Positions 46,741-55,143 of a DNA stretch of 64,000 bases are shown here, piece by piece. Both the position numbers and the translations under genes were made by a program. The stretch comes from Thalassobacillus devorans MSP14 (GTDB lineage Bacteria; Bacillota; Bacilli; Bacillales; Halobacillaceae), in the NCBI RefSeq assembly GCF_000496835.1, contig NZ_KI543236.1:1406773-1470772 (forward strand). Direction: 5' to 3'. Every line of letters begins with the position of its first letter. The stretch's first letter is position 1. The notes below the pieces were generated by a model. The model searched no databases, was not told the origin of the DNA, and saw only the letters and a list, made by a program, of their open reading frames with translations.

Positions 46741-47253
46741 TTATTGCAATCGATTTTTAATATTCTTTTTCACATGATTTTCATATACACTTAAAAAATC
46801 TCCATTATCTTCCACAATCAGTATTTTGGTCCCGATCGGAACCCGTTCATACAGCTCTTCTACTTGATTATTATAGGAACGGATACATCCCTGTGAAACA
46901 TTTTTCCCTATCGAGGAAGGCTGATTGGTACCATGAATACCATAGATACGGCCATCTGTTCCTTTTGCATCAAAACCGATCCACCTGGACCCTAATGGAT
47001 TTTCAGGGTCTCCTCCGGGTATATTCTTTTTACGGTAATAAGGATCTTTCGCTTTTACAGTGATGGTAAATAAACCGGTTGGTGTAAGTTCCTCCGTTGC
47101 TCCGGTGGCCACTGTATAAACTTCTTCGAGCTTTCCCTTCTCAAAAAACGCCAGCTGATTAGTCGCTTTGTTGACAATCACGAACGGTTCAGCTATTTCC
47201 GGACTATAGGGAGGAGTAACAGAGAGGATAAGAAACAACAGAAAGATCTTCAT
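46741..47253 (-). CDS. L,D-transpeptidase (YkuD domain), secreted or membrane-anchored
   Basis: A 170-residue protein: a hydrophobic N-terminal signal (MKIFLLFLILSVTPPYS), then one YkuD domain with HGTNQPSSIG (catalytic His about residue 122) and SQGCIRS (nucleophile Cys about 137). Such enzymes make 3-3 crosslinks in peptidoglycan or attach ligands to it. No LysM domain is present, unlike YkuD of B. subtilis. A stem shared with the prli42 terminator lies at its 3' end. Confidence 0.88.
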   Translation of the reverse strand: MKIFLLFLILSVTPPYSPEIAEPFVIVNKATNQLAFFEKGKLEEVYTVATGATEELTPTGLFTITVKAKDPYYRKKNIPGGDPENPLGSRWIGFDAKGTDGRIYGIHGTNQPSSIGKNVSQGCIRSYNNQVEELYERVPIGTKILIVEDNGDFLSVYENHVKKNIKNRLQ

Positions 47254-47298
47254 ATTGATTGCTCCTTTTTGGTTAGCTTCCCCTCTTCGCTAAACCTT

Positions 47299-48249
47299 CT
47301 ATACATCACTTTTTTTAAAGGAACGTTTAATGATTAAATATTGCTCAATTTCATTCAGTAAATTGAATAAGCTTGCTCTCACTTCAAATTCTTCCCGTGA
47401 TTCCGGTAGGGAATCTTCCCGGAATTCCTTCCTCAATGACTGGATTTGCTGTAAGTAAATGACAGCAGTATTTCCAGGATGCACGGCCTCTGCAAGCTCC
47501 TCGAAGAATTCTGCGATTGTAATAGAATGTTTATAAGGACCGGAAATACGGCTGACCAGCGGCAGCATTCTTTCAAGCAGCTCAAATTGTTTAAGGCGCA
47601 TATTAAAGTAATGATAATGTTGATTATGCGAGCGGAGCAAGTGGTTCTCTACATCACGGAACGCCATCGTTTTGGACTCTTCCAGAAGCTCAGCCGTCTC
47701 TGTCAATTCCCTGCCTGACCAGTCATTATCGCCTTCACGCAAATAAGTGGCGAGCTCTCTTAAAATCACAGTGAAGTTGTGTTCAATTTTTTCCTGGTAC
47801 TCGTATAATTTTTTATCCATACTTGGCATATAAAGGTTCAATATCAAAGCCGTACCAATCCCTACTATAATTAATAGCAATTCATTGGTAATAACACCGA
47901 TATCAATCCCCTTTGAGCCATATAAGTGAAGAATAATTACGGAACTCGTAACAATCCCTGGAGAAATCTTCAGCTTTACTGTAGTCGGAATGAATAAAAA
48001 TAGCATGAGTCCAATTGAAATAGGGTTATACCCGAGCGTTTCGAAAAATAGATAGGAAAAAAACATGGCCACTATACATGCCGCAAAACGGTGCCAGGCA
48101 GACAAAATCGATCGCTTTCTGGTCACTTGGATACATAAAATAGTCAGAATACCAGCAGATGCAAAATTATCCAGGCTCATCAGCTGGGCAATCCATATAG
48201 CGATGGGTGTGCCTATTGCTGTCTTTATCGTGCGATATCCGATTTTCAC
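47299..48249 (-). CDS. yqjA: YqjA-type membrane protein (aromatic acid exporter-like)
   Basis: A 316-residue protein with about six hydrophobic segments in the first 145 residues followed by a mostly helical cytoplasmic half (residues 145-316). This matches YqjA and related YgaE/DUF939-type proteins, similar to the N-terminal half of AaeB-like efflux proteins. The cargo is unknown. It lies 45 bases upstream of the L,D-transpeptidase on the same strand. Confidence 0.8.
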   Translation of the reverse strand: MKIGYRTIKTAIGTPIAIWIAQLMSLDNFASAGILTILCIQVTRKRSILSAWHRFAACIVAMFFSYLFFETLGYNPISIGLMLFLFIPTTVKLKISPGIVTSSVIILHLYGSKGIDIGVITNELLLIIVGIGTALILNLYMPSMDKKLYEYQEKIEHNFTVILRELATYLREGDNDWSGRELTETAELLEESKTMAFRDVENHLLRSHNQHYHYFNMRLKQFELLERMLPLVSRISGPYKHSITIAEFFEELAEAVHPGNTAVIYLQQIQSLRKEFREDSLPESREEFEVRASLFNLLNEIEQYLIIKRSFKKSDV

Positions 48250-48328
48250 GATAGGTGACTCCTCTTCCTTGGTGTACTGAAACAGTAATGTATCATATCA
48301 TGTCCACGCTTATCTGAAAACATCATAT

Positions 48329-49609
48329 TCAAAGACCCGCACCTTTTTCTGCCGCTTCTTTATAACGTTCGTGGTAGGCAGGTACATTATTGAGCAGTAA
48401 TAACTCTGTATATAGATAGCTCTTCATATTAAAGTCATTAAAATCGATATTCGTAAGGTCCAGGATTTGTTTAATCCGGTAATTCAGTGTATTAGGGTGA
48501 ATATACAAATCAGATGCAGTCTGCTTACCTTTCCCATTATTGGCAAGATAAACTTCAAGCGTTCCAAGTAAATCCGTCTGCTTTTCCATATCTTTTTTGA
48601 TCAGCCTAAGCAAATCCTCGCTGAAATAATCTTCTGAACTGTTTTTTTCATATAAGGTTGCCAGGTAGCGGTAGACACCTAATTTAGAAAATTCCCGTGG
48701 CATCGATTCCGGCCGTGGGGTAAGGAAATTTGCTGTTTCAATAACTTCAAGCGCTTCGAGGAAACTTTTTCTCATATGAATCAAAGAGGTATACTCTTTC
48801 CCCACACCAATGAGAAAACGATAAAAAGCATCTGTACCAGCAATATGTTTTACTTCTTCAATAAATTTCCGCGCCAAATTACGGGAAGAAAATTCTTGTT
48901 CAGCTTCCCCGTGAACAATAAGCACTATTTGAAAGTCGGATTTTAAAAGCTGTATTTTCCGTCTTAGATAAAAACTCTCGAGGCCTTTTTCCAAATAGTC
49001 TAATCGGAATTTATCTTGCGGATCAGAGATCGAAAATGCCATTACGGAAAATCTTTGTGGCAACGTCAACTTAGCCAGGGCTGCTTCATGACGAAATTGA
49101 TTTTCACTTCCGTATTCATGCTGAAGCACCTTCCATAATAATTCCTCCCGGCGCCCTTCTTTCGCATTCGCTTTGGCATAAGTGTCATAAACCAACTTGC
49201 CAAGATGCGGGGTGATTTCTTGTAAAAATTTCAATTCTTCTTCATTAAGAAGCGTATCAGACTCCTGTACCCACACGTAGCCCATTGTTTGGCCGAGATG
49301 TTTAGCTGAAATAACAATCCTTTGGTAAAAACCCAGTTCCTCCATCGGCTGTACCCGGATAGGTGTCGGCTGCTTCTGTAGACGTTGGACGATACCCTCT
49401 TTCTTTAAACGATCGATGATAAAAATCGGGCATTTTTTTGAAAGGATCGTCTTCTGTTGGGTCTGATCAAACTGATCGACAGATGCGCTATAGGAAACAA
49501 GTTCAAAGTTTTTATTCTCAATGATTACCGGTTTCACCAATTTGGAACTGATCAATTCGGTAACCTTATGAATATCTTCTGTTTCAAAAATGAGTTCTTT
49601 TATATTCAA
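48329..49609 (-). CDS. putR: PucR-type transcriptional activator, probably proline-responsive PutR
   Basis: A 426-residue regulator: an N-terminal sensory region (1-160), a central GGDEF-like domain typical of PucR/CdaR proteins, and a C-terminal helix-turn-helix (LEVYLANNGKGKQTASDLYIHPNTLNYRIKQI, about residues 350-385). In B. subtilis PutR is encoded beside putBCP and activates them in response to proline. Here pruA and fadM lie upstream on the same strand, supporting this role, but repeat element B separates them. AT-rich sequence without a clear terminator follows its stop. Confidence 0.82.
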   Translation of the reverse strand: MNIKELIFETEDIHKVTELISSKLVKPVIIENKNFELVSYSASVDQFDQTQQKTILSKKCPIFIIDRLKKEGIVQRLQKQPTPIRVQPMEELGFYQRIVISAKHLGQTMGYVWVQESDTLLNEEELKFLQEITPHLGKLVYDTYAKANAKEGRREELLWKVLQHEYGSENQFRHEAALAKLTLPQRFSVMAFSISDPQDKFRLDYLEKGLESFYLRRKIQLLKSDFQIVLIVHGEAEQEFSSRNLARKFIEEVKHIAGTDAFYRFLIGVGKEYTSLIHMRKSFLEALEVIETANFLTPRPESMPREFSKLGVYRYLATLYEKNSSEDYFSEDLLRLIKKDMEKQTDLLGTLEVYLANNGKGKQTASDLYIHPNTLNYRIKQILDLTNIDFNDFNMKSYLYTELLLLNNVPAYHERYKEAAEKGAGL

Positions 49610-49735
49610 GGTATCTTCAAACCTTCCCCGTGCTATTCGTATAGTGTAAGTTATTGCCTATTATAGCGACTTTATCGGGAAATCGAAAGAAGAACCCTTT
49701 ATGCTGCTGGAGAATGAAGTGCCAATCATAGGCTA

Positions 49736-50391
49736 TTCAATTATATGGCCGAATTGTGGAAGACTCAGTTTCAAAGTAATTTGGGTTCGTTACCGAGACA
49801 GGGGAAAGGGTAGCTGGGAAACGATTCGCTTTCCAGCTTCATCGCCTAGACACTCGCGACATAAGCAGCCCATCAACGGGAAGAAAGAACACTTCCCTTT
49901 TGCTGTTCTGCTTATGCGTGTCGTGTCTCCCAAGGCGATTACGCATTCATTTCTTTCCTGTGGGGGAGGCTGGCAAGCCTCCTCGGCCGTTTCACGACCT
50001 GTGGGGTCTCGCCTAGCCCCTTCTCCCACGGGAGTCTCACCGTTTCCCCGCCACCTTATCCATATTTTGACGAACGAACCCTACGTTGTGAGAAGATATC
50101 TTCCACATTTTCTGCATGAAAAGCTCAATGATTCAGGACATAAGCTCTTTTCAGCTGTTAAGATGGTGGTTCCGCATATCGATGTTTCCGTTAGTCTTAC
50201 AAACGCAAGGAGGGCCGGGAAATTGCGAGACTCCAATGGGAGGATAGGACATGGTGAGATCCCGCAAGGCAGAGCCTGAGGAAGCTCACCGTCCGCCCAT
50301 GGAAAGCGAGTGATTTCCCGGCCCTCCAAACCGTTACTACCGTAACGGAAACAATGTATCTTGAAACTGAGTCTTCAGCAATTGGGAGCTT
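49736..50391. repeat. repeat element B: same family as element A, with nested insertion
   Basis: This 656-base non-coding element lies between putR and pruA. Two units in opposite orientation (about 49816-50047 and 50217-50319) are flanked by inverted ends with the core GAAGACTCAGTTTC (left, 49758 on) and its complement GAAACTGAGTCTTC (right). The right end matches the left end of element A in reverse complement over about 36 bases with one difference. The second unit is bounded by perfect 15-bp arms GGAGGGCCGGGAAAT/ATTTCCCGGCCCTCC. The first unit is interrupted by a 118-base palindrome. Confidence 0.75.
49829..49958. repeat. nested palindromic insertion flanked by CTTTCC direct repeats
   Basis: Inside unit 1 of element B, 118 bases with imperfect inverted ends (ATCGCCT-GACAC-CATAAGCAG against its complement) are bracketed by CTTTCC at 49829-49834 and 49953-49958. 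Removing the insert plus one CTTTCC restores the unit as seen in element A (CGCTTTCCTG). This is the picture of a target-site duplication. Confidence 0.6.
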
Positions 50392-50436
50392 ATCCGGAAA
50401 ATCAGCAACATGGAGATTTAACAGGTGCAAACAGAA

Positions 50437-50468
50437 AAAGCAGCACTCCTCCTGCGAAGTGCTGCTTT
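50437..50468 (-). terminator. pruA terminator
   Basis: An 11-bp perfect stem AAAGCAGCACT/AGTGCTGCTTT about 12 bases after the pruA stop; the minus-strand tail is TCTGTTTG. Confidence 0.7.
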
Positions 50469-50480
50469 ACTTTATTGTTG

Positions 50481-52028
50481 TTAGTATTTCTCGGAAATAG
50501 TCTTTGGGTTCATATGAAGAGCCAGATAATCCGGACCACCTGCTTTGGAATCTGTACCGGACATATTGAAGCCTCCAAATGGCTGGTAACCTACAATTGC
50601 ACCCGTACAGTTACGGTTGAAGTATAGGTTTCCGACATGGAAATCTACAGCAGCCTGGTCGAGATGAACGCGATTATTAGAAATCACTGCGCCTGTCAAT
50701 CCGTATTCTGTGTTATTCGCAATTTCAATCGCTTCGTCAAAGTCTTTTGCTTTTGTGAAGCAGACAACCGGACCGAAGATTTCCTCCTGCTGCATACGGG
50801 AGTTCGGATCAAGATCAGCAAAAACAGTAGGATCGATGAAATATCCTTTTGAATCATCTCCTTTACCGCCAGTAACCAAACGCCCTTCCTCTTTACCTAT
50901 TTCGATATAGCTCATAATTTTATCATAAGCTCCTTGGTCGACTACCGGTCCCATATAAACATTTTCTTCGGAAGCATTACCGACAGTAAGTTCTTCTGTA
51001 CGCTTTTTCACTCGTTCAACAACTTCATCATACACATCTTCGTGCACGACAGCACGGGAACCGGAAGAACATTTCTGACCGGAAAAACCGAATGCTGATA
51101 CGATGATGGCTTCTACTGCTGTGTCGAGATTTGCTTCGTTATCTACGACCACTGTATCCTTTCCGCCCATTTCTGCAATCACTTGTTTCAGATGTTGCTG
51201 GCCAGGCTGGATTTCAGCTGCCCGCTTGAAGATACGCGTACCGACTTCACGTGAACCTGTAAAAGAAATCAATGCAGTTTTTGGATGATCGACAAGATAG
51301 TCACCGACTTCTCCGCCACTTCCTGGAACAAAGTTCAAAACCCCTTTTGGCAGACCTGCTTCTTCCAGGACCTCAACGAATTTAGCCGCAATGACAGGAC
51401 TATTGCTGGCAGGTTTAAGGACAACTGTATTACCTGTAACAATCGGTGCAATCGTCGTACCTGCCATGATGGCGAACGCTAAATTCCATGGAGGAATGAC
51501 TACAGAAACACCTGTAGGAGTGTAAACATAACGATTGTGCTCTCCATCACGACTATTGACTGGCTTTCCATCTTTCAACTCCAGCATCTGTCGACCATAA
51601 TATTCCATGAAATCGATAGCTTCTGCTGTATCGGCGTCTGCTTCTTTCCAAGGCTTACCTACTTCATATACAAGATATGCGGAAAATTCGTGTTTACGTC
51701 GGCGAACAATATTAGCAGCACGGAAAAGAATTTCTGCACGGGAAGCTGCATCCCATTTCTTCCAGCTTTTGAAAGCTTCTGCAGCTGATTGAATCGCTTT
51801 TTCGGCAATATCCTGATTCGCTTTGGAAACATTTCCGACTACCTGTTTTGTATCTGCAGGGTTTGTAGATACGATTTTTTCCTCCGTCTGAAGGCGTTCC
51901 CCATTGAGGACAAGGTCATAATCTTTTCCCAGCTCTTCCTTAACTTGCTTTAACGCAGCTTCAAATGCCTGCTTATTCTCTTCTACCGTGAAATCTGTGA
52001 ATGGTTCATGACGATATGCTGTTACCAT
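50481..52028 (-). CDS. pruA: L-glutamate gamma-semialdehyde (1-pyrroline-5-carboxylate) dehydrogenase
   Basis: Oxidises glutamate semialdehyde, the product of proline dehydrogenase, to glutamate with NAD. The 515-residue protein is of the RocA/PutC type: catalytic Asn in PPWNLAFA, coenzyme loop [12 protein letters not shown], Glu in VIAEMGGKD, nucleophile Cys in [11 protein letters not shown] and EIFGPVVCF. It lies 31 bases downstream of the proline dehydrogenase gene on the same strand, so the two-step pathway is one operon. Confidence 0.95.
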   Translation of the reverse strand: MVTAYRHEPFTDFTVEENKQAFEAALKQVKEELGKDYDLVLNGERLQTEEKIVSTNPADTKQVVGNVSKANQDIAEKAIQSAAEAFKSWKKWDAASRAEILFRAANIVRRRKHEFSAYLVYEVGKPWKEADADTAEAIDFMEYYGRQMLELKDGKPVNSRDGEHNRYVYTPTGVSVVIPPWNLAFAIMAGTTIAPIVTGNTVVLKPASNSPVIAAKFVEVLEEAGLPKGVLNFVPGSGGEVGDYLVDHPKTALISFTGSREVGTRIFKRAAEIQPGQQHLKQVIAEMGGKDTVVVDNEANLDTAVEAIIVSAFGFSGQKCSSGSRAVVHEDVYDEVVERVKKRTEELTVGNASEENVYMGPVVDQGAYDKIMSYIEIGKEEGRLVTGGKGDDSKGYFIDPTVFADLDPNSRMQQEEIFGPVVCFTKAKDFDEAIEIANNTEYGLTGAVISNNRVHLDQAAVDFHVGNLYFNRNCTGAIVGYQPFGGFNMSGTDSKAGGPDYLALHMNPKTISEKY

Positions 52029-52059
52029 TTATAAAACCCCTTTTCCTAAAATAATCGTT

Positions 52060-52980
52060 TTATTTACTGAAAACACCTTTGATAGCAAAGGCGATATTCG
52101 CTGGTCGTTCTGCCATCCTTCTCATAAAATATCCATACCAATCGTCACCGTAGGGAAGATAAACTCTTACTGTATACCCCTCTTTTGCTAATTCGAGCTG
52201 AGTCTGGTTTCTCATCCCATACAGCATTTGAAATTCGAATTGATCCGTTGGAATCTTCTCTTCTTCTGCCAACTTTTTTGTAAAGTCGATGATTTTATCA
52301 TCGTGGCTTGCAATGGCAGTGTAATGACCATTTAAAAGGTTTTTTTTAATTAAATGCTTCAGGTTGTCATCTACCTTTGATTTATCGGGAAATGCCACTT
52401 TTCCAGATTCTTTGTATGCACCTTTTACTAATCTCAGATAAGGATTACATTCGTTAAGCTTATCCAGGTCGGAATCAGAACGATAAAGATACGATTGAAT
52501 CACAGTGCCCAGGTTATGATACTTGGCTTTCAGACGCTTATAAATGTCTAAAGTCTGTGCACAACGCGTGGAGTCTTCCATATCAATCGTTACCACTACA
52601 TCATGAGCTTCGGCAGTTTCAAGAATTTGTTCCATATTTTCCATTACTACATCTTCATTGATATCAAGTCCAAGTGATGTCAATTTTAATGAAACTTCAG
52701 AACTTAAAGCGTTTTCAGAAATGGTTCTAATGGTATTCATACATTCCTGGCTACGATTCCTGGCTTCCTGTTCAGAGTTAACAAATTCACCTAAGTGATC
52801 TACTGTGACTTGCAGTCCTTGTTGATTCAAGTGTCGTATTAACGGCACCGCTTCCTCAAAAGTCACTCCGCCCACTATTTTGTCAGCCCCAAATTTCGGG
52901 CCCCACTTTTTAGCTAAACGATCCAACATACGGTTATTTGACAAAAACAAGAAAAAGTTTTTGCTAATGGCTTCCAACAT
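52060..52980 (-). CDS. fadM: proline dehydrogenase
   Basis: FAD-dependent monofunctional proline dehydrogenase of 306 residues with a TIM barrel: SLKLTSLGLDIN, DMEDSTRC, QSYLYRSDSDL, LRLVKGAYKE and the C-terminal FQMLYGMRN and VYLPYGDDWYGYFMRRMAERPAN, which binds substrate. The ATG (MLEAISKN) has AAGGG eight bases upstream; two GTG codons just before are less well placed. It heads the operon with pruA. The B. subtilis counterparts are named fadM and putB. Confidence 0.93.
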   Translation of the reverse strand: MLEAISKNFFLFLSNNRMLDRLAKKWGPKFGADKIVGGVTFEEAVPLIRHLNQQGLQVTVDHLGEFVNSEQEARNRSQECMNTIRTISENALSSEVSLKLTSLGLDINEDVVMENMEQILETAEAHDVVVTIDMEDSTRCAQTLDIYKRLKAKYHNLGTVIQSYLYRSDSDLDKLNECNPYLRLVKGAYKESGKVAFPDKSKVDDNLKHLIKKNLLNGHYTAIASHDDKIIDFTKKLAEEEKIPTDQFEFQMLYGMRNQTQLELAKEGYTVRVYLPYGDDWYGYFMRRMAERPANIAFAIKGVFSK

Positions 52981-53190
52981 CACCACATCCCTTCAGTTAC
53001 TCTAACGTAATGAAGATGTTCCTTCTATTCCTTGCAGTTAAACAGAATAACCAAAGATTTTTATCTGTTAAGAAAATTGTAACGATTTTGTCGTCATTTT
53101 GACAACGTGTCTCTGACACAAACATCCCCCTATTAAATTGTGGTTTAACCACAACCCATAACATCAAGATAAGACTGGAATGTGAAGAAC

Positions 53191-53227
53191 AAAAAAAAGC
53201 CGTTACAGAGGCAAACCCTCGTAACGG
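53191..53227 (-). terminator. brxB terminator
   Basis: Stem CCGTTAC/GTAACGG with an inner GGG/GCC pairing, followed on the minus strand by eight T residues, 15 bases after the brxB stop. Confidence 0.85.
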
Positions 53228-53241
53228 ACTTTTTCCTTCAA

Positions 53242-53673
53242 TCATATTTCTTCACAGTGTTCCTCAAAGATGTTTTGAAGCTTTCCTACTACTTCCATCG
53301 GTTCAAAACCTTCGATATCATGACGCTCCACCATCGTTACAATCTCTCCGTCTTTTAAAAACGCAAAGGAAGGGGAAGAAGGTGGGTAGCCGACGAAGTG
53401 TTGACGAGCACGTTCTGTCGCTTCTTTATCTTGACCAGCAAAAACTGTTACCAGGTGGTCCGGTCGTTTATCATAATGGATAGAGTGTGCAGCAGCAGGT
53501 CGAGCAACACCACCGGCACAGCCGCATACGGAGTTGATCATGACCAACGTCGTTCCTTTTTGCTTCAACACTTCATCTACTTCTTCTGGTGTAGTTAGTT
53601 CCTTATAGCCAGCTTGTGATATCTCATTACGTGCCTGATTGACGACATCGTTCATATAAATATTAAAATCCAT
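53242..53673 (-). CDS. brxB: bacilliredoxin BrxB (YqiW)
   Basis: A 143-residue thioredoxin-fold protein that removes bacillithiol from mixed disulfides on proteins. The atypical CGC motif lies at residues 50-52 ([14 protein letters not shown]), where thioredoxins have CxxC, and the cis-Pro region PPSSPSFAF is present. It is closer to YqiW than to YphP by position near the bkd operon. The gene implies bacillithiol as the main low-molecular thiol. A strong terminator follows. Confidence 0.9.
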   Translation of the reverse strand: MDFNIYMNDVVNQARNEISQAGYKELTTPEEVDEVLKQKGTTLVMINSVCGCAGGVARPAAAHSIHYDKRPDHLVTVFAGQDKEATERARQHFVGYPPSSPSFAFLKDGEIVTMVERHDIEGFEPMEVVGKLQNIFEEHCEEI

Positions 53674-53844
53674 GTGTATATCCCCTTTTCAACTAGAATA
53701 CCTTCTTAAGTTATCTTATCAATTTTCTTTTTTGCTTTCAATTAAACTGGCGCTAAAAGCTGCATATCAATTTAAAATTATCTGAAAATATGGTTGACAC
53801 CTGCTTCTTCCCCAACTTATAATACAGGACAATTGCATAGATAA

Positions 53845-54007
53845 CTCTTATCCAGAGTGGCAGAGGGACTAGGCCCGAAGACGCCCGGCAACCTTTCAGA
53901 CATTCGTTTGGAAAAGGTGCTAATTCCTACAGATTTCTTGATCTGGCAGATAAGATGAGGATTCGTTACAAAAAATCTCTCTTCTTATTGGAAGAGAGTT
54001 TTTTATT
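53845..54007 (+). promoter_or_regulatory. SAM-I (S-box) riboswitch with terminator
   Basis: The leader shows the S-box landmarks in order: CTTATCCAGAGTGGCAGAGG, GGCCCGAAGACGCCCGGCAACC, GAAAAGGTGCTAATTCCTAC and the closing GGCAGATAAGATGAG. It is followed by an intrinsic terminator (CTCTCTTC/GAAGAGAG, then T-run, 53971-54007). High SAM should fold the terminator and stop transcription of the downstream homocysteine methyltransferase. Confidence 0.95.
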
Positions 54008-54041
54008 TTTTCAAAAATAATTCCCCTGAGAGGATGGTTAC

Positions 54042-55094
54042 ATGACAAAAAGAAGTTTAGAGGAACGTTTGCAGGATGGACCAGTCATTTGTGGAGAAGG
54101 TTATCTATTTGAATTAGAGCGTCGTGGATATTTGCAGGCTGGTACATTCGTGCCAGAAGTAGCTTTAGACAATCCTCAAGCATTAAAACAAACCTATCGG
54201 GATTATATGTTAGCGGGATCAGACGTTGTACTGGCCTTTACTTACAATGCCCACCGTGAAAAAATGAGGATTATCGGAAAAGAAGAACTACTTGAGCCCT
54301 TAAACCGTCAAGCTATTCGTCTGGCCAAAGAAGTAGCCAAAGAACATCCCGAAGAAGAAGCACTCGTTGCTGGGAATATATCGAATACAAACCTTTTCAA
54401 TCCTGATGATCCAGCCTCAAAGGAAGAGGTTCGCAGTATGTTCGCTGAAATGATCAGCTGGTGTAAAGAAGAAGGGGTAGACTTTGTAAATGGAGAGACT
54501 TTCTATTATTACGAGGAAGCAAAAATAGCTTTAGAGGAAATAAAAAAGCAAGGGCTTCCTGCTGTGATCACGTTTGGACTCATGGGTGAAAATGTGTTAC
54601 GAGATGGATATTCTGTTGAAGAAGGCTGCCATTTATTGAAGGAACATGGCGCATTAGTAGTAGGAATGAACTGTTTTCGTGGACCAGCAACCATGCAGCC
54701 TCATATCGAAAAAATCCGCGAAAATGTCGATGGCTATGTAGGAGCTTTGCCAATTCCATACAGAACAACCGAAGAGCACCCTACCTTCTTTAATTTGCCG
54801 GACGGCGGCTGTGCTTGCAGTATACCGACGGAGACTACATTTCCAACTTCACTCGACCCGCTTTATTGTAACCGATATGAACTTGCTGCCTGGGCAAAAG
54901 AAGCACATGAGACCGGAGTGAATTACTTTGGACTATGTTGCGGGGCATCTCCAAGCATGCTTCGTGAAGTGGCAGAAACAGTTGGAAGAGAAGCTGTCAA
55001 TTCCACCTATTCTCCTAATATGGAAAAGCATTTTTTATTTGGATCTGATGAATCACTGCAATCGCATATCACTTCCTATAAAAATAAAGCATGA
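54042..55094 (+). CDS. homocysteine S-methyltransferase family protein (BHMT-like)
   Basis: A 350-residue TIM-barrel methyltransferase. The zinc-binding cysteines expected in this family are in VVGMNCFRGP (about residue 209) and FGLCCGASP (about 299-300). ICGEGYLFELERRGY at the N-terminus and NTNLFN are family features. It lacks the folate and B12 domains of MetH and the reductase domain of YitJ, so it stands alone; betaine or S-methylmethionine is a possible methyl donor. The S-box riboswitch directly upstream ties it to methionine supply. GAGAGG precedes the ATG. Confidence 0.85.
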   Translation: MTKRSLEERLQDGPVICGEGYLFELERRGYLQAGTFVPEVALDNPQALKQTYRDYMLAGSDVVLAFTYNAHREKMRIIGKEELLEPLNRQAIRLAKEVAKEHPEEEALVAGNISNTNLFNPDDPASKEEVRSMFAEMISWCKEEGVDFVNGETFYYYEEAKIALEEIKKQGLPAVITFGLMGENVLRDGYSVEEGCHLLKEHGALVVGMNCFRGPATMQPHIEKIRENVDGYVGALPIPYRTTEEHPTFFNLPDGGCACSIPTETTFPTSLDPLYCNRYELAAWAKEAHETGVNYFGLCCGASPSMLREVAETVGREAVNSTYSPNMEKHFLFGSDESLQSHITSYKNKA

Positions 55095-55100
55095 AATCCA

Positions 55101-55139
55101 AAAAACTCCCGGAGCCTACATCGGTTCACGGGAGTTTTT
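55101..55139. terminator. bidirectional terminator
   Basis: An 11-bp perfect stem AAAAACTCCCG/CGGGAGTTTTT with a 17-base loop, between the convergent methyltransferase and bkdB genes; T-runs on both strands. Confidence 0.85.
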
Positions 55140-55143
55140 GTTT

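Noticed and set aside
49701-50279. 192-codon open frame on the + strand
   Set aside because: It lies wholly within repeat element B, has low-complexity palindromic composition and no ribosome-binding site.
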